Source: Gnetum montanum (Eukaryota > Streptophyta > Gnetopsida > Gnetales > Gnetaceae). From it: DNA of 27,284 nt. Where the stretch lies: NCBI GenBank assembly GCA_015680685.1, contig MNCI01006882.1, positions 150,825-178,108 of the forward strand. Direction: 5' to 3'. This document shows, one piece after another, positions 18,481-27,284 of the stretch. The position numbers were made by a program, and so were the translations under genes. The notes below the pieces were generated by a model that saw only the letters and a program-made list of their open reading frames with translations, was not told the DNA's origin and did not search any database. Each line of letters begins with the position of its first letter. The first letter of the stretch is position 1.

Positions 18481-20824
18481 GTGTCTAAAGAAAGACATTT
18501 TGTAAGGCTTACGCTCAAAACCATTTCATAGGTGATGCAGGTGGCAAAGAAGTGGAATTATGAGGTGCAAAGTTTTATGGTGGATAATGAGGAGGATAAG
18601 TGGAAGAAGACTTGACTTGTGAAGTGGTTTCTTTGTGATATTCACAAGGATAGTAGTAATGGGAAAAAGAAGCATGGCTTATAGAGTTGCTAGGAGATGT
18701 AGGTTTTTGGACATAATATCCATATGGATCTGGTTGATGGTAAGGGTATTGCTGCCTTAGTAGTGACATCCCTCATAACTATGATTTTGCCATTGATGAT
18801 GATGATCTTGAGGTTGAGTTGGTGTTCCACTTAGATAATATTTTTGTTGGTAGAACTACTATGAATAATGGCCTTTTGGATAAGGAAATATCCTAGTTGG
18901 TTGTTTTTTTGTAAATTTTTGTTCCAAGGCATAGATTCCAAAGTCTTATAGATGTGATAGTATAAGATAACATTCCATGGGATCTTCATATTTGTAGATG
19001 TTACATCTTTCTTCCTTTGTTTCATAATTTGCAACCTCATCAGTTGTCAAAACCTTACCTTTTTTTTAATAGTAATCCTTTCCTATATCCTTTCTTCTCC
19101 TTCTATCCTTATCTCGACTTCCTTGATCCATTTCCTCCTCTACAATCTTTAGAGTAGTATGAAACTTTTCATCTAGTGATTTCCATATTTTTTCTATCTT
19201 ACTGGATATCTTTGTGATAAATTTTTGGATTGGCAAGTTTTTCCTTTGTACCACTTCTTTCAATGGTGCTTCCTCTTCAGGATTGCAGCAACGTACATCC
19301 CTTTTACAAATGAAGGGATCTCTATTGTACTACTTTTTAAGTTCATATTCCTTGGCCACTTGATCAATAAGCCTTTGGATTTGATGGGCTCTCATTTCTA
19401 ACAATCTTTCTTGGGCATAAACCCCAAGAGTCTCTCTGGTTTTGTTTCAAAGTCCATCTATCACATGGTAAAGCTTTTCCCTTTGAGAGAAATCATGGCC
19501 TATGCATCAGTGTAAAAGAGAGTAATACTTACCCCAAGGCTATATTAAGGAATTTATGATTGTCTTGTTTCCACCCTTGGATTTTTTTTCTCAAGTGATA
19601 TATCATGGAGTAAATTTGATATTTATCATTGAATAGCTCTAACATTGTACTCCATCTATGGAGAGATTTCAGCTCCAAAGACCAGTACCAACTTTTAGCT
19701 TCTTTGATAAGTGTCATAGGAAATAGTTTGTGTTTCTACCACTCATTTTCAATTTTTTTGTAAGGTACAAGGATCATGAAAGGCTTGCAAATGATGTTAT
19801 GAATTAGCATTATAGCCTCCTTTAAATTTAGGGATATTGTTCATATGAAGTTATTTGATTCAGCTATTCCTTTGATATTTAGTGGGAATATGAGTTGCCT
19901 CTGAAATGTTTATCATGCTTCTCATAGTAGCAATGGCTCATGATAGTCATTATATTTATGTTAGCCCCTATCATAGCCATGTGTTCTATGATGTGGCCTA
20001 CTATGCATTCTTTCCTGATGATGTTCCTCTTCTTCTTGCTACTGTCAATGCTCTCTCCTCCCATCTCTACAATGGGGCCTTCTGTCATCTCCATCTTAGT
20101 CTCAATGATTTCTCATTCAGTCTCAATCATGTTTTTTCTTGTTAAAGTTTGATGATGAAAAGGATGGTGAGGATGGAGTACTAGGAGAGTTATGCCAGCT
20201 TTCCTTTCCCCTTTGGTCTCTTGGCTATTCTCTTGATGAACAACTAGGGGACCTTGACCTTGAGGTTCCCCTAGTTTTGGAACGAGTTCTTCCTTTACCT
20301 TGGTTTCTTACTAAGATTAAACATAACAATCAACGAGTCATGTCATCCTCACTAAACAAAAGAGGACATTACCTGTGAGATATCCCTGATGGAAATTTTG
20401 AGTCCTTCTTCTTTGATTGTGAAAATAGTGAGATCAAGATCTTTTTGCCCTTTGAGGCTTAATGGCATGCATTCATGAGTTTATATTTTCTAAGTTGGGC
20501 CCTTATTAGTTGATAGTATCTAGAGAAGTGCTCCTTCACTTGGTAATCTAGATCTGTTGATTTAAGCCCCAACTTTATGAGAGCTATCATGAACATAGGA
20601 GGAATAGAATGATCAAGAGATAACAAAATATTGCCTTCCAAATTTCTCCAACATAGTTGTTCATCCTGATGGAGGATAAAAGTGAAATCTAGATGATATG
20701 AATTCAAATGTTCATAGACAACCTTTGGTTATTGAGGTATCTCATCAACATTTCTTCTAGGTCTGTCATGTTGTTAGTTAGAGTTATTAGCAGGTGGTAA
20801 ATCAATCCTACAAGAAGAAGACAT
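18481..20824 (-). pseudogene. Gag of Element 1
   Basis: The start ATG is at 20824 (MSSSCRIDLPP), in phase with the N-terminal block FTFILHQDEQLCWRNLEGN and the downstream DYQVKEHFSRYYQLIRAQ, which runs to a stop at 20459. A frame-shifted RS-like stretch follows (TRGTSRSRSPS near 20265, then NSPSTPSSPSFSSSNFN), then Arg/His/Glu-rich sequence and HEPLL (about 19925). The core is at about 19850-19390: LQAFHD, KSWYWSLELKSLHRWSTMLE, LFNDKYQIY. A Glu/Lys/Arg-rich segment follows (to about 19066). The zinc knuckle is degenerate (CNIYKYEDPMEC, about 19010), with a Cys changed to Tyr. A Gln/Tyr/Pro/His-rich tail (QQYPYHQPDPYGYY) leads to the protease. Numerous stops and frameshifts. Confidence 0.85.
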
Positions 20825-20857
20825 CTAAGTTTGCTCTTATGTAGAGTGTCTTAATAT

Positions 20858-20876
20858 ATTATTATTATTATTATTA
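20858..20876. repeat. (ATT)n microsatellite
   Basis: About six ATT units in the leader between the gag start and PBS of Element 1. Simple repeat. Confidence 0.9.
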
Positions 20877-20957
20877 AATATGATATATGGTAATTTTACA
20901 ATGAATTTGTATGATTTTACTATCTAAAAACACTTAACACACATAGCTAAAATAAAG

Positions 20958-20975
20958 TCCACGACAATGGCATCA
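20958..20975 (-). promoter_or_regulatory. Primer-binding site, tRNA-Asp type, decayed (Element 1)
   Basis: The plus strand reads tccacgacaatggcatca, one base from the LTR at 20977. About five differences from the tRNA-Asp end, more than in the other two elements, consistent with greater age. Confidence 0.8.
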
Positions 20976-20976
20976 A

Positions 20977-21825
20977 TGATGAGCAATGGGTATTCCCTTT
21001 GCCTAACCATACAAATCACTAGCATGTATGCATGATGTGGCCGAATTCTATGGACTTATTTTATCTAAATGACTTATATCCTTAGATAGTAAGAGACATG
21101 GTTACTAGTCGTTATTTTTCCTATCATCAATTGTGTTGATTTCTTTGTATGACTAAGTGTGATTGAGGTGTAATATATTCATTTTTATATTTTTTTATCA
21201 TTTTCTTTATCTATAAAATGATTTTATAAATGAAGGGAAGAATATTTAATTTTACTAATTAATTAACTAAACTATCCTACACATGTAGCATCTGTTCCTA
21301 CTTTTCGTACATATCTTGAACATATACTAACACTACTGGGTTACGAAGTATTTACTGCCAGATGTGCCAACTATTCATTGCTAGGATTATCAAGCATTAG
21401 TATATCATGCTTAAAGTGGTTGTACTCATGTTACTTATCAATCAAACTATTAAATGTATAAGGACAAAAATGTAAATTACATTCAAAGTAAAATACTAGA
21501 AAATAAACTAATCCAAGTGCTATTATGGATAGAAGAAATCTCTATTTTATTACCAGTCATGCAATTGTGTTTAGGTACATATTTCACTCATATAGAATTT
21601 CATACAATCAATTCAATCCATGTTTTGGACACTCAAAGGAAAAATTTTGCTAAGTTCTATGGGAAGCAACTATATGAGTTTGGCTAAGGAATCAACTAAA
21701 CAGTAAATGCAACTGGTGTGCATACTTATATAGGCTTTGGAAAAATTAGCATTGATGCACATGCCACATCCTAACATGCATTGACCAACATGCGTCAATA
21801 TAGCTATCTTATTAACACTTCATCA
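20977..21825 (-). mobile_element. 5' LTR of Element 1
   Basis: 849 bp, from tgatgagcaatggg beside the PBS to cacttcatca. It aligns with 3203-4060. TATA (TATATAAG on the minus strand) at about 21727-21732. Three degenerate copies of the ~24 bp tandem unit at about 21331-21393. CCAAC outside it is the near-match to CCAAT at 3198-3202. Confidence 0.87.
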
Positions 21826-23075
21826 CCAACCAATATTAGTAGCCCAATCATTAATTCCTAGCTTTTAATACTTTGAATACATTCACACATGCTCGAAATA
21901 TTTGCTAGTTATCATTGTCTGAAGTTTTATTTTTTTCATTAAACATCACCATGATCTTTTTGCTTTAGAAAATATGTAGAAATTCTATGGCAACCTTTAG
22001 ATTAATCACAACTTTAGTCATGATGCTCAAAGACATCACCATTGCTACCACTATTAGAAGATGATGATGTAAGAAGCCAGAGAAGTCAAAACGAAGAGTA
22101 GAAATTATGGAAAATTATAAATTATAGTGATTAGAATAACAAATAAAGGTTAGAATGTGAGAGGAAGAATAATTAAGAAGGTATCTTCAAAGAGACTTAA
22201 CATTTAAGAAAGACTGATGAAAGAAAAAATTTTCTCTACCTTGAGAGATTAGCTAAGAATAGAGCTTTATCAAGCAAGAATAGTTTTAGATCTAGAAATC
22301 ACCAAAAGATCCACCATGCATAGCCACGAGCAAGAGCGAAAGAGTGAGAGAGCAAAATACAATTGATGCCAAGTATTTATAGGCACAAATTAGAATTTGG
22401 GAAATTTTGAAAATAATGATCAAATTCCAAGATTAGGTCACATGTATCCACAAAAATGGTTCAAATAGTCAATCAATGGGCTCAAGCCATCAAGAAATAT
22501 TAGGATAAGTCCACAATGCCCAAGAAGGGGTTCTAAGATAAAATAATAGAACAATTGAAATAAACTTGAAAAATCCATTTAACATGTGTTTTTATCATAT
22601 TTTTACATTATTCTAAAAATATTAGCATAACATAAAATATAAAATAGTCATTCAAAAATAAATAAATAAAGATAATATTACCAATAATGAATCACCACCA
22701 CCCTTCCACATAGGAGCAATAAGAGTTAGTAAGATAATTATAGAGAAAATCCAAAATAAAAGAATAAAGAATAAAATAATAAAAAGAAACAATAAAATAT
22801 TCTCTATTAAAAATAAATATATATAAAGAGTCAAGGATTTAAACCTCAAGATGCACAACTATAAGCATATAACAAATATCATTCAATCCAATAGATCTCA
22901 AGTTATATTCTCAACAACATAAAAGAATGGGTATTGAAATACATTAGTACTAACTACTAGTAAAGCATAACATAATATTATACCATAATATATTTAAATA
23001 TATATCTTTATTCTTAAGAACCAAGCATAAGAAAATAAATAACAAAGCAAAGCTCCTAGGTTCTAAACACTAGGA
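21826..23075. other. Unassigned AT-rich segment with LTR-like features
   Basis: Contains no recognised coding domain. On the minus strand, TGTAACATCCTAG (from 23082) looks like an LTR start, TATAAATA occurs near 22370 and a pyrimidine-rich leader-like stretch follows, so a minus-strand LTR of roughly 1 kb ending near 22068 is possible. No matching target duplication or PBS was found. Region 22560-22830 is A/T simple-sequence-like. Confidence 0.4.
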
Positions 23076-24415
23076 TGTTACACTTATCTTTGGACAATAA
23101 GTGGGGCTAGCATGACATTTTGAAACTAGTTGGGAATGAGGCATCCTAAAGATAGTATTGAATTGATCTCCATTATGATGCATGGATTCAATTCTTGCCT
23201 CAAGTTGCATCTTAAGAGTAGGAGAGTATAGATATATTCATTTCTACAGTTGGTACATAACATAGGTTTATTTGTCCGTATGGAAAATCCTCTAGAAGGC
23301 TAGTGGTTATGGGTCAATAGTTAACAGATCCTAGAATGAGTCAGGTATAATGAAGACTAATAAAATACTTACAACATTTGATGTAAGCGTACTTATGACT
23401 ATTAATATACATGATACACTGAGTGTGAATATGCTAGTTGCCACATGAATTTATGTATGACTAGTAATGTGTATTTTCTTGATTCTTATGGTGATGGTTA
23501 TGTTGATATCTTTGTTTACATATGGTCATGTTTTAATATAGAGTAGCAAGATATGAGTCTTATTAGCATATCACCATTGGCTTGTGTGATGATGTGGTCA
23601 TAAGTGTGGCTCAAGTATGTGATTGCTTAAGGTACTAGATGCTATGTGATACTAATATGATAGTCTTGGAGCAAAGGTTGCCACATGAGTTTGTAGTGAT
23701 TTTTTTGTGTGTATTGGTTGTTACTTATATAAAGTCTTTATATGAATTGTCGACATACTTTACCATATGAGTCTACGATTGTATTGTGGGACACTAGTTT
23801 CCATATGCTTATGGTATGAACTATACATTATATGCTTATGTAGAATTAACATTTGGTGCATGATGCTCTCTTTCTCTCATTCCTCTTCTCTAGTGGAGTG
23901 CTTCTTAGTCATTTGATAGGAGAATTGTAAAGGCTTTTCACTTAGTTTATACTAACTTTATTTTATGTTGATGATGGAGCTCGAGATGCAAGAGAGTATT
24001 AAGACTGTTAGAGAGGATAGAGCCATGGTTTTTATGTAGATTTGTATACTTTTGTATATGTTGGTAGATGAGGTAGATTAATTTACCTATGTTTTTAGTA
24101 TGGATAATTGATGAGTTGCGATGTGTTTTATGACTTCATAGTAATATGTATGTTATAATAAGAAGGTATATAGCATGTTCGATGGATTTTGCTACATTTT
24201 AAATCATATGTTTATTGTGCTTTTGGCAAGTTAAAATAGATGATGATCTAGGTTCTATCTATATATTATGGGAATGTTACAAAATTTTAATTTATAGAGA
24301 TTTCTTCTATTGTGGTTATATTATTTAGATATGTGGTATGACATTGTGTTTCTAATTGTTGCTTGATTTTGGACATAACATTGCTTTAGACTAGGTGTGT
24401 TAGGTAGGGTAGTAT
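23076..24415 (+). mobile_element. 5' LTR of decayed chromovirus-like element
   Basis: About 1.34 kb in front of an initiator-Met PBS. It starts TGTTACACTTATC and ends near ggtagtata. TATATAAA lies at 23726-23733. The right edge is fixed to a few bases by the PBS. The left edge is tentative, because TGTTACA also reads as an LTR start on the other strand. Confidence 0.55.
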
Positions 24416-24417
24416 AC

Positions 24418-24434
24418 TTTGATATCAGAGAAGG
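24418..24434 (+). promoter_or_regulatory. Primer-binding site, initiator tRNA-Met type
   Basis: tttgatatcagagaagg corresponds to the common plant PBS TGGTATCAGAGC with a G-to-A and a C-to-A change. It is the usual primer of chromoviruses and contrasts with the tRNA-Asp sites of the other elements here. Confidence 0.8.
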
Positions 24435-24495
24435 TGTACTCTAATGTTATTTGTCATTCATGATACTTATTGATATCTTATTTTAGGCCATAGAG

Positions 24496-25660
24496 ATGGT
24501 AGGTAGATGTGTTTCTAGTGCTATCAGAGCATATAAGTCTAATGAGATAGACCCATCTATGTCATAGGTACATGTAGAGTAGCCACTTCAATTAGTTGAC
24601 ACTAGACCTAAGGGTAGTTAATTTGAGATTATAGAGAAATTATTACAATTCCTATAGCAGCATGCAATTGGTGATGCTTCCAATCTATCTATTCAAGAGG
24701 TTAAGAGTGGTAGTGGTACTGATGTTGATTAGGTTAGGCAACCTATCAATAGAGAGCTAGTAGAGTAGTTTCATAAGTGAAGACCTCCTACGTTTGTTAT
24801 TGTTAAGGATCCTCCCATGATAACTATGTATTAGAGAAGTTGGGGAATGCATTTAATTTAATGGGATGTTTACCAATACAGCAAACCTAATTAATAGTAT
24901 ATTAGCTAGTTAGCACTGCATGGTACTAGTAAAAGACTAAGGAGAAGGTTAAGGAGTGAAATGATTAGAAGATGCATTGGATTTACTTTCTAGTAGCTTT
25001 TCAAGCTTGATATGTGTTTCTTAAATATGCTTAGGTCAAAGAGGATGAGTTTTATCAACTATATTAAGGAAGTTTCTTAGTGACAAAGTATGATGCTCAT
25101 TTCTATTAGTTAAGAAATTATGTTTTACAATTGCAAACCAACAATGTGGCTAGGGTGAATTGGTTTATTATATGGTTGAGGCCTTCATTGAAAAATCATA
25201 TATTTTCATTGAGACCAATGTCTTATAATAAGGCCAAGTCTATAGTCATGAATTTGAAGAGGAGTTAGTAGTAAGATACAACACGATGATAGAAGACAAG
25301 GAAAAAAGAAAGGACCACCACCTAGAGTTAGGCCTAATCCCTCCAAGAAGGTTTATCAATAGGATAGTGAATAGTAGCCATAACTAGTTAGTGGCTTTAC
25401 ACCTAATGTTAGTTGAGGGTCTCCAAAGTGTTTTAGATGTAGTTAACTAGGAAATCTAGAGAGGGATTACTAGAATTTCTTTACATATGAACAAACAAGA
25501 CATCAAGCTAAGGATTACCTGAAGTAGATTGGTGTATGCAAAGGAGGAGGTGGCTAACAATAGAAACCATCTATGCCTATAGGACAACGTGCACTTTAGC
25601 CACAGCTAGGTGGAGTAGGATAGAGAACTCAGGAATACATGTATGCTCTGATGAATCAGT
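24496..25660 (+). pseudogene. Gag of chromovirus-like element
   Basis: A candidate ATG at 24496 opens MVGRCVSSAIRAYKSNE. Traces of the chromovirus Gag follow: RPPTFVIVKD (about 24780), VKEDEFYQLY and KYDAHFY (about 25035-25110), WLRPSLKNHIFSLRPMSYN (about 25175-25230). The zinc knuckle at 25423-25470 reads PKCFRCS, stop, LGNLERDY: both first Cys residues remain, but the His is Asn and the last Cys is Tyr. Stops are very frequent, many of them TAG where Gln would be expected, and the frame shifts several times. Confidence 0.75.
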
Positions 25661-26341
25661 CATTAGATGTGTAACTTAACATTGTCATGGAAATATCCTA
25701 GAACTTTCTACATTGATTTTGTTTAATTCCAATTCTAGTAATTCATTTGTAGACCCTAATATTATGTGCTAGTTAAAATTTTTATGTCATGATTTCTATC
25801 CTAGGTTGTTGGTATTCTTTGCTAGGGGTCATAAGAATTAAGTTAATTAGATATATAAACTTATACCTATGAATCTTCAAAATTCTATACAAATCAATGA
25901 TTTGTATGCTATGAATCTTAGAAAGCATGATGTGATCTTAGGAATGAATTGGTTGTCATAGTTTAGTACTCATCTGGATTATTAGTAAAAGCTCTTGAGA
26001 TTATAGTTTATAGATTATCTATAGGTTGACATACAAACTCGTGAAAGATTCATGCACCTTAATTTGATCTCTTTCAAAGTGTTCCACACAATGCTTTAAA
26101 ATAAGCATGAATGTTATATGACCTCAATGTACAAATTAGAGATAACGAAACTAGCTTAGATTTTAATAGTTTGGGAATTTTCTGATGTATTTCACTTACA
26201 GTTACTAGGTTTACCATCAAGACATAAGGTTAATTTTAAATCGAACTCAAAAATGGTTCAGGGCTTATCTCAAAAACTTTACATTAGATGTTCCTAGTGA
26301 AGCTATTTGAGTTGAAGATTTAGTTGTAGAAGTTGCTGGAT
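25661..26341 (+). pseudogene. Protease and linker of chromovirus-like element
   Basis: Around 25710-25775 the sequence encodes LILFNSNSSNSFVDPNIMC, matching the chromovirus protease pattern LIDSGASHSFVS with the active-site Asp and Gly lost. Near 25890-25970, DLYAMNLRKHDVILGMNWLS matches the conserved protease C-terminus (DVILGMDWL). The linker to RT carries several stops. Confidence 0.7.
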
Positions 26342-26922
26342 GAAGGTCTCATTTATCCTAGTGCGTCTTCATGGGGTGAACTAGTGTTATTTATTAGGAA
26401 GAAGTATGGGAGTTTGTGGTTATGTATTTATTACAAGAAGCTTAGTAAAGTGACTATTAAGAATGAGTATTTATTTTCATATATTAATGAATTTTTCTTG
26501 AACTTCTAGGAGCCCATGTGTTCTTAAAGATTGATCTTAAGTTTGATTATTATTAGGTGAGAATTCATTAGCAGGATGTGCTGAAGACAGAATTTTAGAC
26601 TTGGTATGATCATTATGAGTTTTTGATACTTTCATTTGGGCTGACAAAGCATCAAAAGTCTTCATAAATTTCATGAATAGTGTATTGTATTCATCTCTAG
26701 ATCAATTTATGATTATTTCTATAGATGATATTTTGATGTATTCTCTTAATGAGATGTCTCAGAAAGAGCTCTTATAGACAATGGTGTAGACCCTGAGGGA
26801 GTACCGATTATATGTCGACCAATTATATGAGTAGATATTAGTTACATTTAAGCAATGAGAATATGTACTAGACTTTATCGTAGATGTATTAATGGCCAAT
26901 CTTGAAGAAGAATATTGGTTAA
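26342..26922 (+). pseudogene. Reverse transcriptase of chromovirus-like element (cut by an LTR)
   Basis: RT fingers and palm: [39 protein letters not shown], then after a frameshift KIDLKFDYY (first catalytic Asp kept), TWYDHYEFLILSFGLT, and ISIDDILMYS with both Asp codons at 26724-26729 intact. Then TLREYRLYVDQLYE. Coding stops where another LTR begins at 26923, so the RT end, RNase H and integrase are displaced or lost beyond the window. The motif set fits Del/Tekay-type chromoviruses. Confidence 0.85.
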
Positions 26923-27284
26923 TGATGAGTGGCGAGGTACCCCTACACTCAACCATACGAAACGGGCGTAGCACGTGCGATCCGGTCGAACTCCGCAAAC
27001 TAAATGCCTAAACACCGCAAGGAACACTTGGGGTTAATTAATCGTTGTCTTCCCAGACTTACTTGTTGTTGTCACGGTGTATGGTTAAGTAAGTCCGAGG
27101 TATATGATTTTTTTGGTATTTTCTGATTTATCTCCTATGCTAAACGGTGAAGGGTTGAGAGACTAAAACTAATTCTAACTACAGTGCTAAGTCCTAGCGT
27201 TAGCATCTGTTTCCACTTTCCATACACACCCTGAATTGTGCAACTGTGACTACCAAACGCTAATCGTTATTGGGATTACCACAC
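26923..27284 (-). mobile_element. LTR of an Element I relative (partial, runs off window)
   Basis: Begins TGATGAGTGGCGAGG on the plus strand, as in the LTR at 1708, and follows it closely (CTTACTTGT, TGTATGGTTAAGTAAGT, accaaacgctaatcg). No PBS lies on its left side, so this is the outer end of a minus-strand 3' LTR or a solo LTR inserted in the chromovirus RT. The preceding five bases, GTTAA, are the candidate target site. It is notably rich in CpG, which suggests a recent insertion. Confidence 0.85.

Larger units (their letters stand above)
3203..21825 (-). mobile_element. Element 1: old OTA-type Ty3/gypsy retrotransposon
   Basis: A complete but dead minus-strand element. The 5' LTR is 20977-21825 and the 3' LTR 3203-4060, with a tRNA-Asp-type PBS at 20958-20975 and a purine-rich tract at 4061-4070. 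Coding order along the minus strand is gag, protease, RT, RNase H, integrase, then an accessory ORF. The span is 18,623 bp; without Element 2 and one copy of its target duplication it is about 11,970 bp, a plausible length for this group. The two LTRs look clearly more diverged from each other than Element 2's LTRs do, in keeping with nesting order. Gag, the integrase HHCC/core style and the PBS place it in the Athila/Tat (OTA) branch; the exact family is not recognised. Confidence 0.85.

Noticed and set aside
1-27284. Host genes, rRNA or tRNA genes
   Set aside because: The only tRNA-like strings are 17-18 bp primer-binding sites next to LTRs, with no cloverleaf around them. No multi-exon host coding pattern was recognised.

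Overview
This 27.3 kb window comes from a nuclear plant genome and consists of LTR retrotransposons in several states of decay; I find no convincing host gene, rRNA, tRNA or CRISPR array. It is AT-rich and mostly CpG-poor. Primer-binding sites match plant tRNA-Asp and initiator tRNA-Met, and the coding remnants are Ty3/gypsy Gag, protease, reverse transcriptase, RNase H and integrase. Old, nested, slowly removed elements suggest a large-genome seed plant (a gymnosperm or a giant monocot genome would fit), but the species cannot be fixed from this sequence.

Layout, left to right. (1) 1-2615: the 5' end of a minus-strand OTA-type (Athila/Tat-like) element, here Element I, with a gag of about 523 codons running off the left edge in one frame, a tRNA-Asp PBS and a 908 bp 5' LTR. 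(2) 2616-3202: unassigned flank. (3) 3203-21825: Element 1, an old minus-strand OTA element (LTRs 3203-4060 and 20977-21825). It holds gag, protease, RT-RNase H and integrase, then about 4 kb between integrase and the 3' LTR with a broken accessory ORF. (4) 8912-15559: Element 2, a related minus-strand element inserted into Element 1's integrase, with a perfect 5 bp target duplication (CTAGT). Element 2 keeps gag but has lost RT, RNase H and integrase, so it is a gag-only non-autonomous derivative. (5) 21826-23075: AT-rich, LTR-like but unresolved. (6) 23076-26922: the 5' part of a heavily decayed plus-strand chromovirus-like element (LTR, iMet PBS, gag with CCHC remnant, protease, RT). (7) 26923-27284: the terminal part of an LTR of the Element I family inserted into that chromovirus RT.

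How the parts relate. Elements I, 1 and 2 share a Gag plan: a conserved N-terminal block, an Arg/Ser/Asp/His-rich (RS-like) region, a DEPLL-type motif, a Retrotrans_gag-like core, a Glu/Lys-rich segment, and (Elements 1 and 2) an Athila-type zinc knuckle. A Gag-only element such as Element 2 would need enzymes from a relative like Element 1. The least familiar content is the accessory ORF of Element 1 in the env position (about 7003 to 4316), with a Gln-rich coiled-coil half and a TATA-containing leader upstream. All coding regions are dead in this copy; most stop codons in the conserved frames look like C-to-T decay of Gln, Arg or Trp codons.

One N at 13099 sits between two nearly identical 175 bp copies. 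This looks like an unmerged contig overlap rather than biology.
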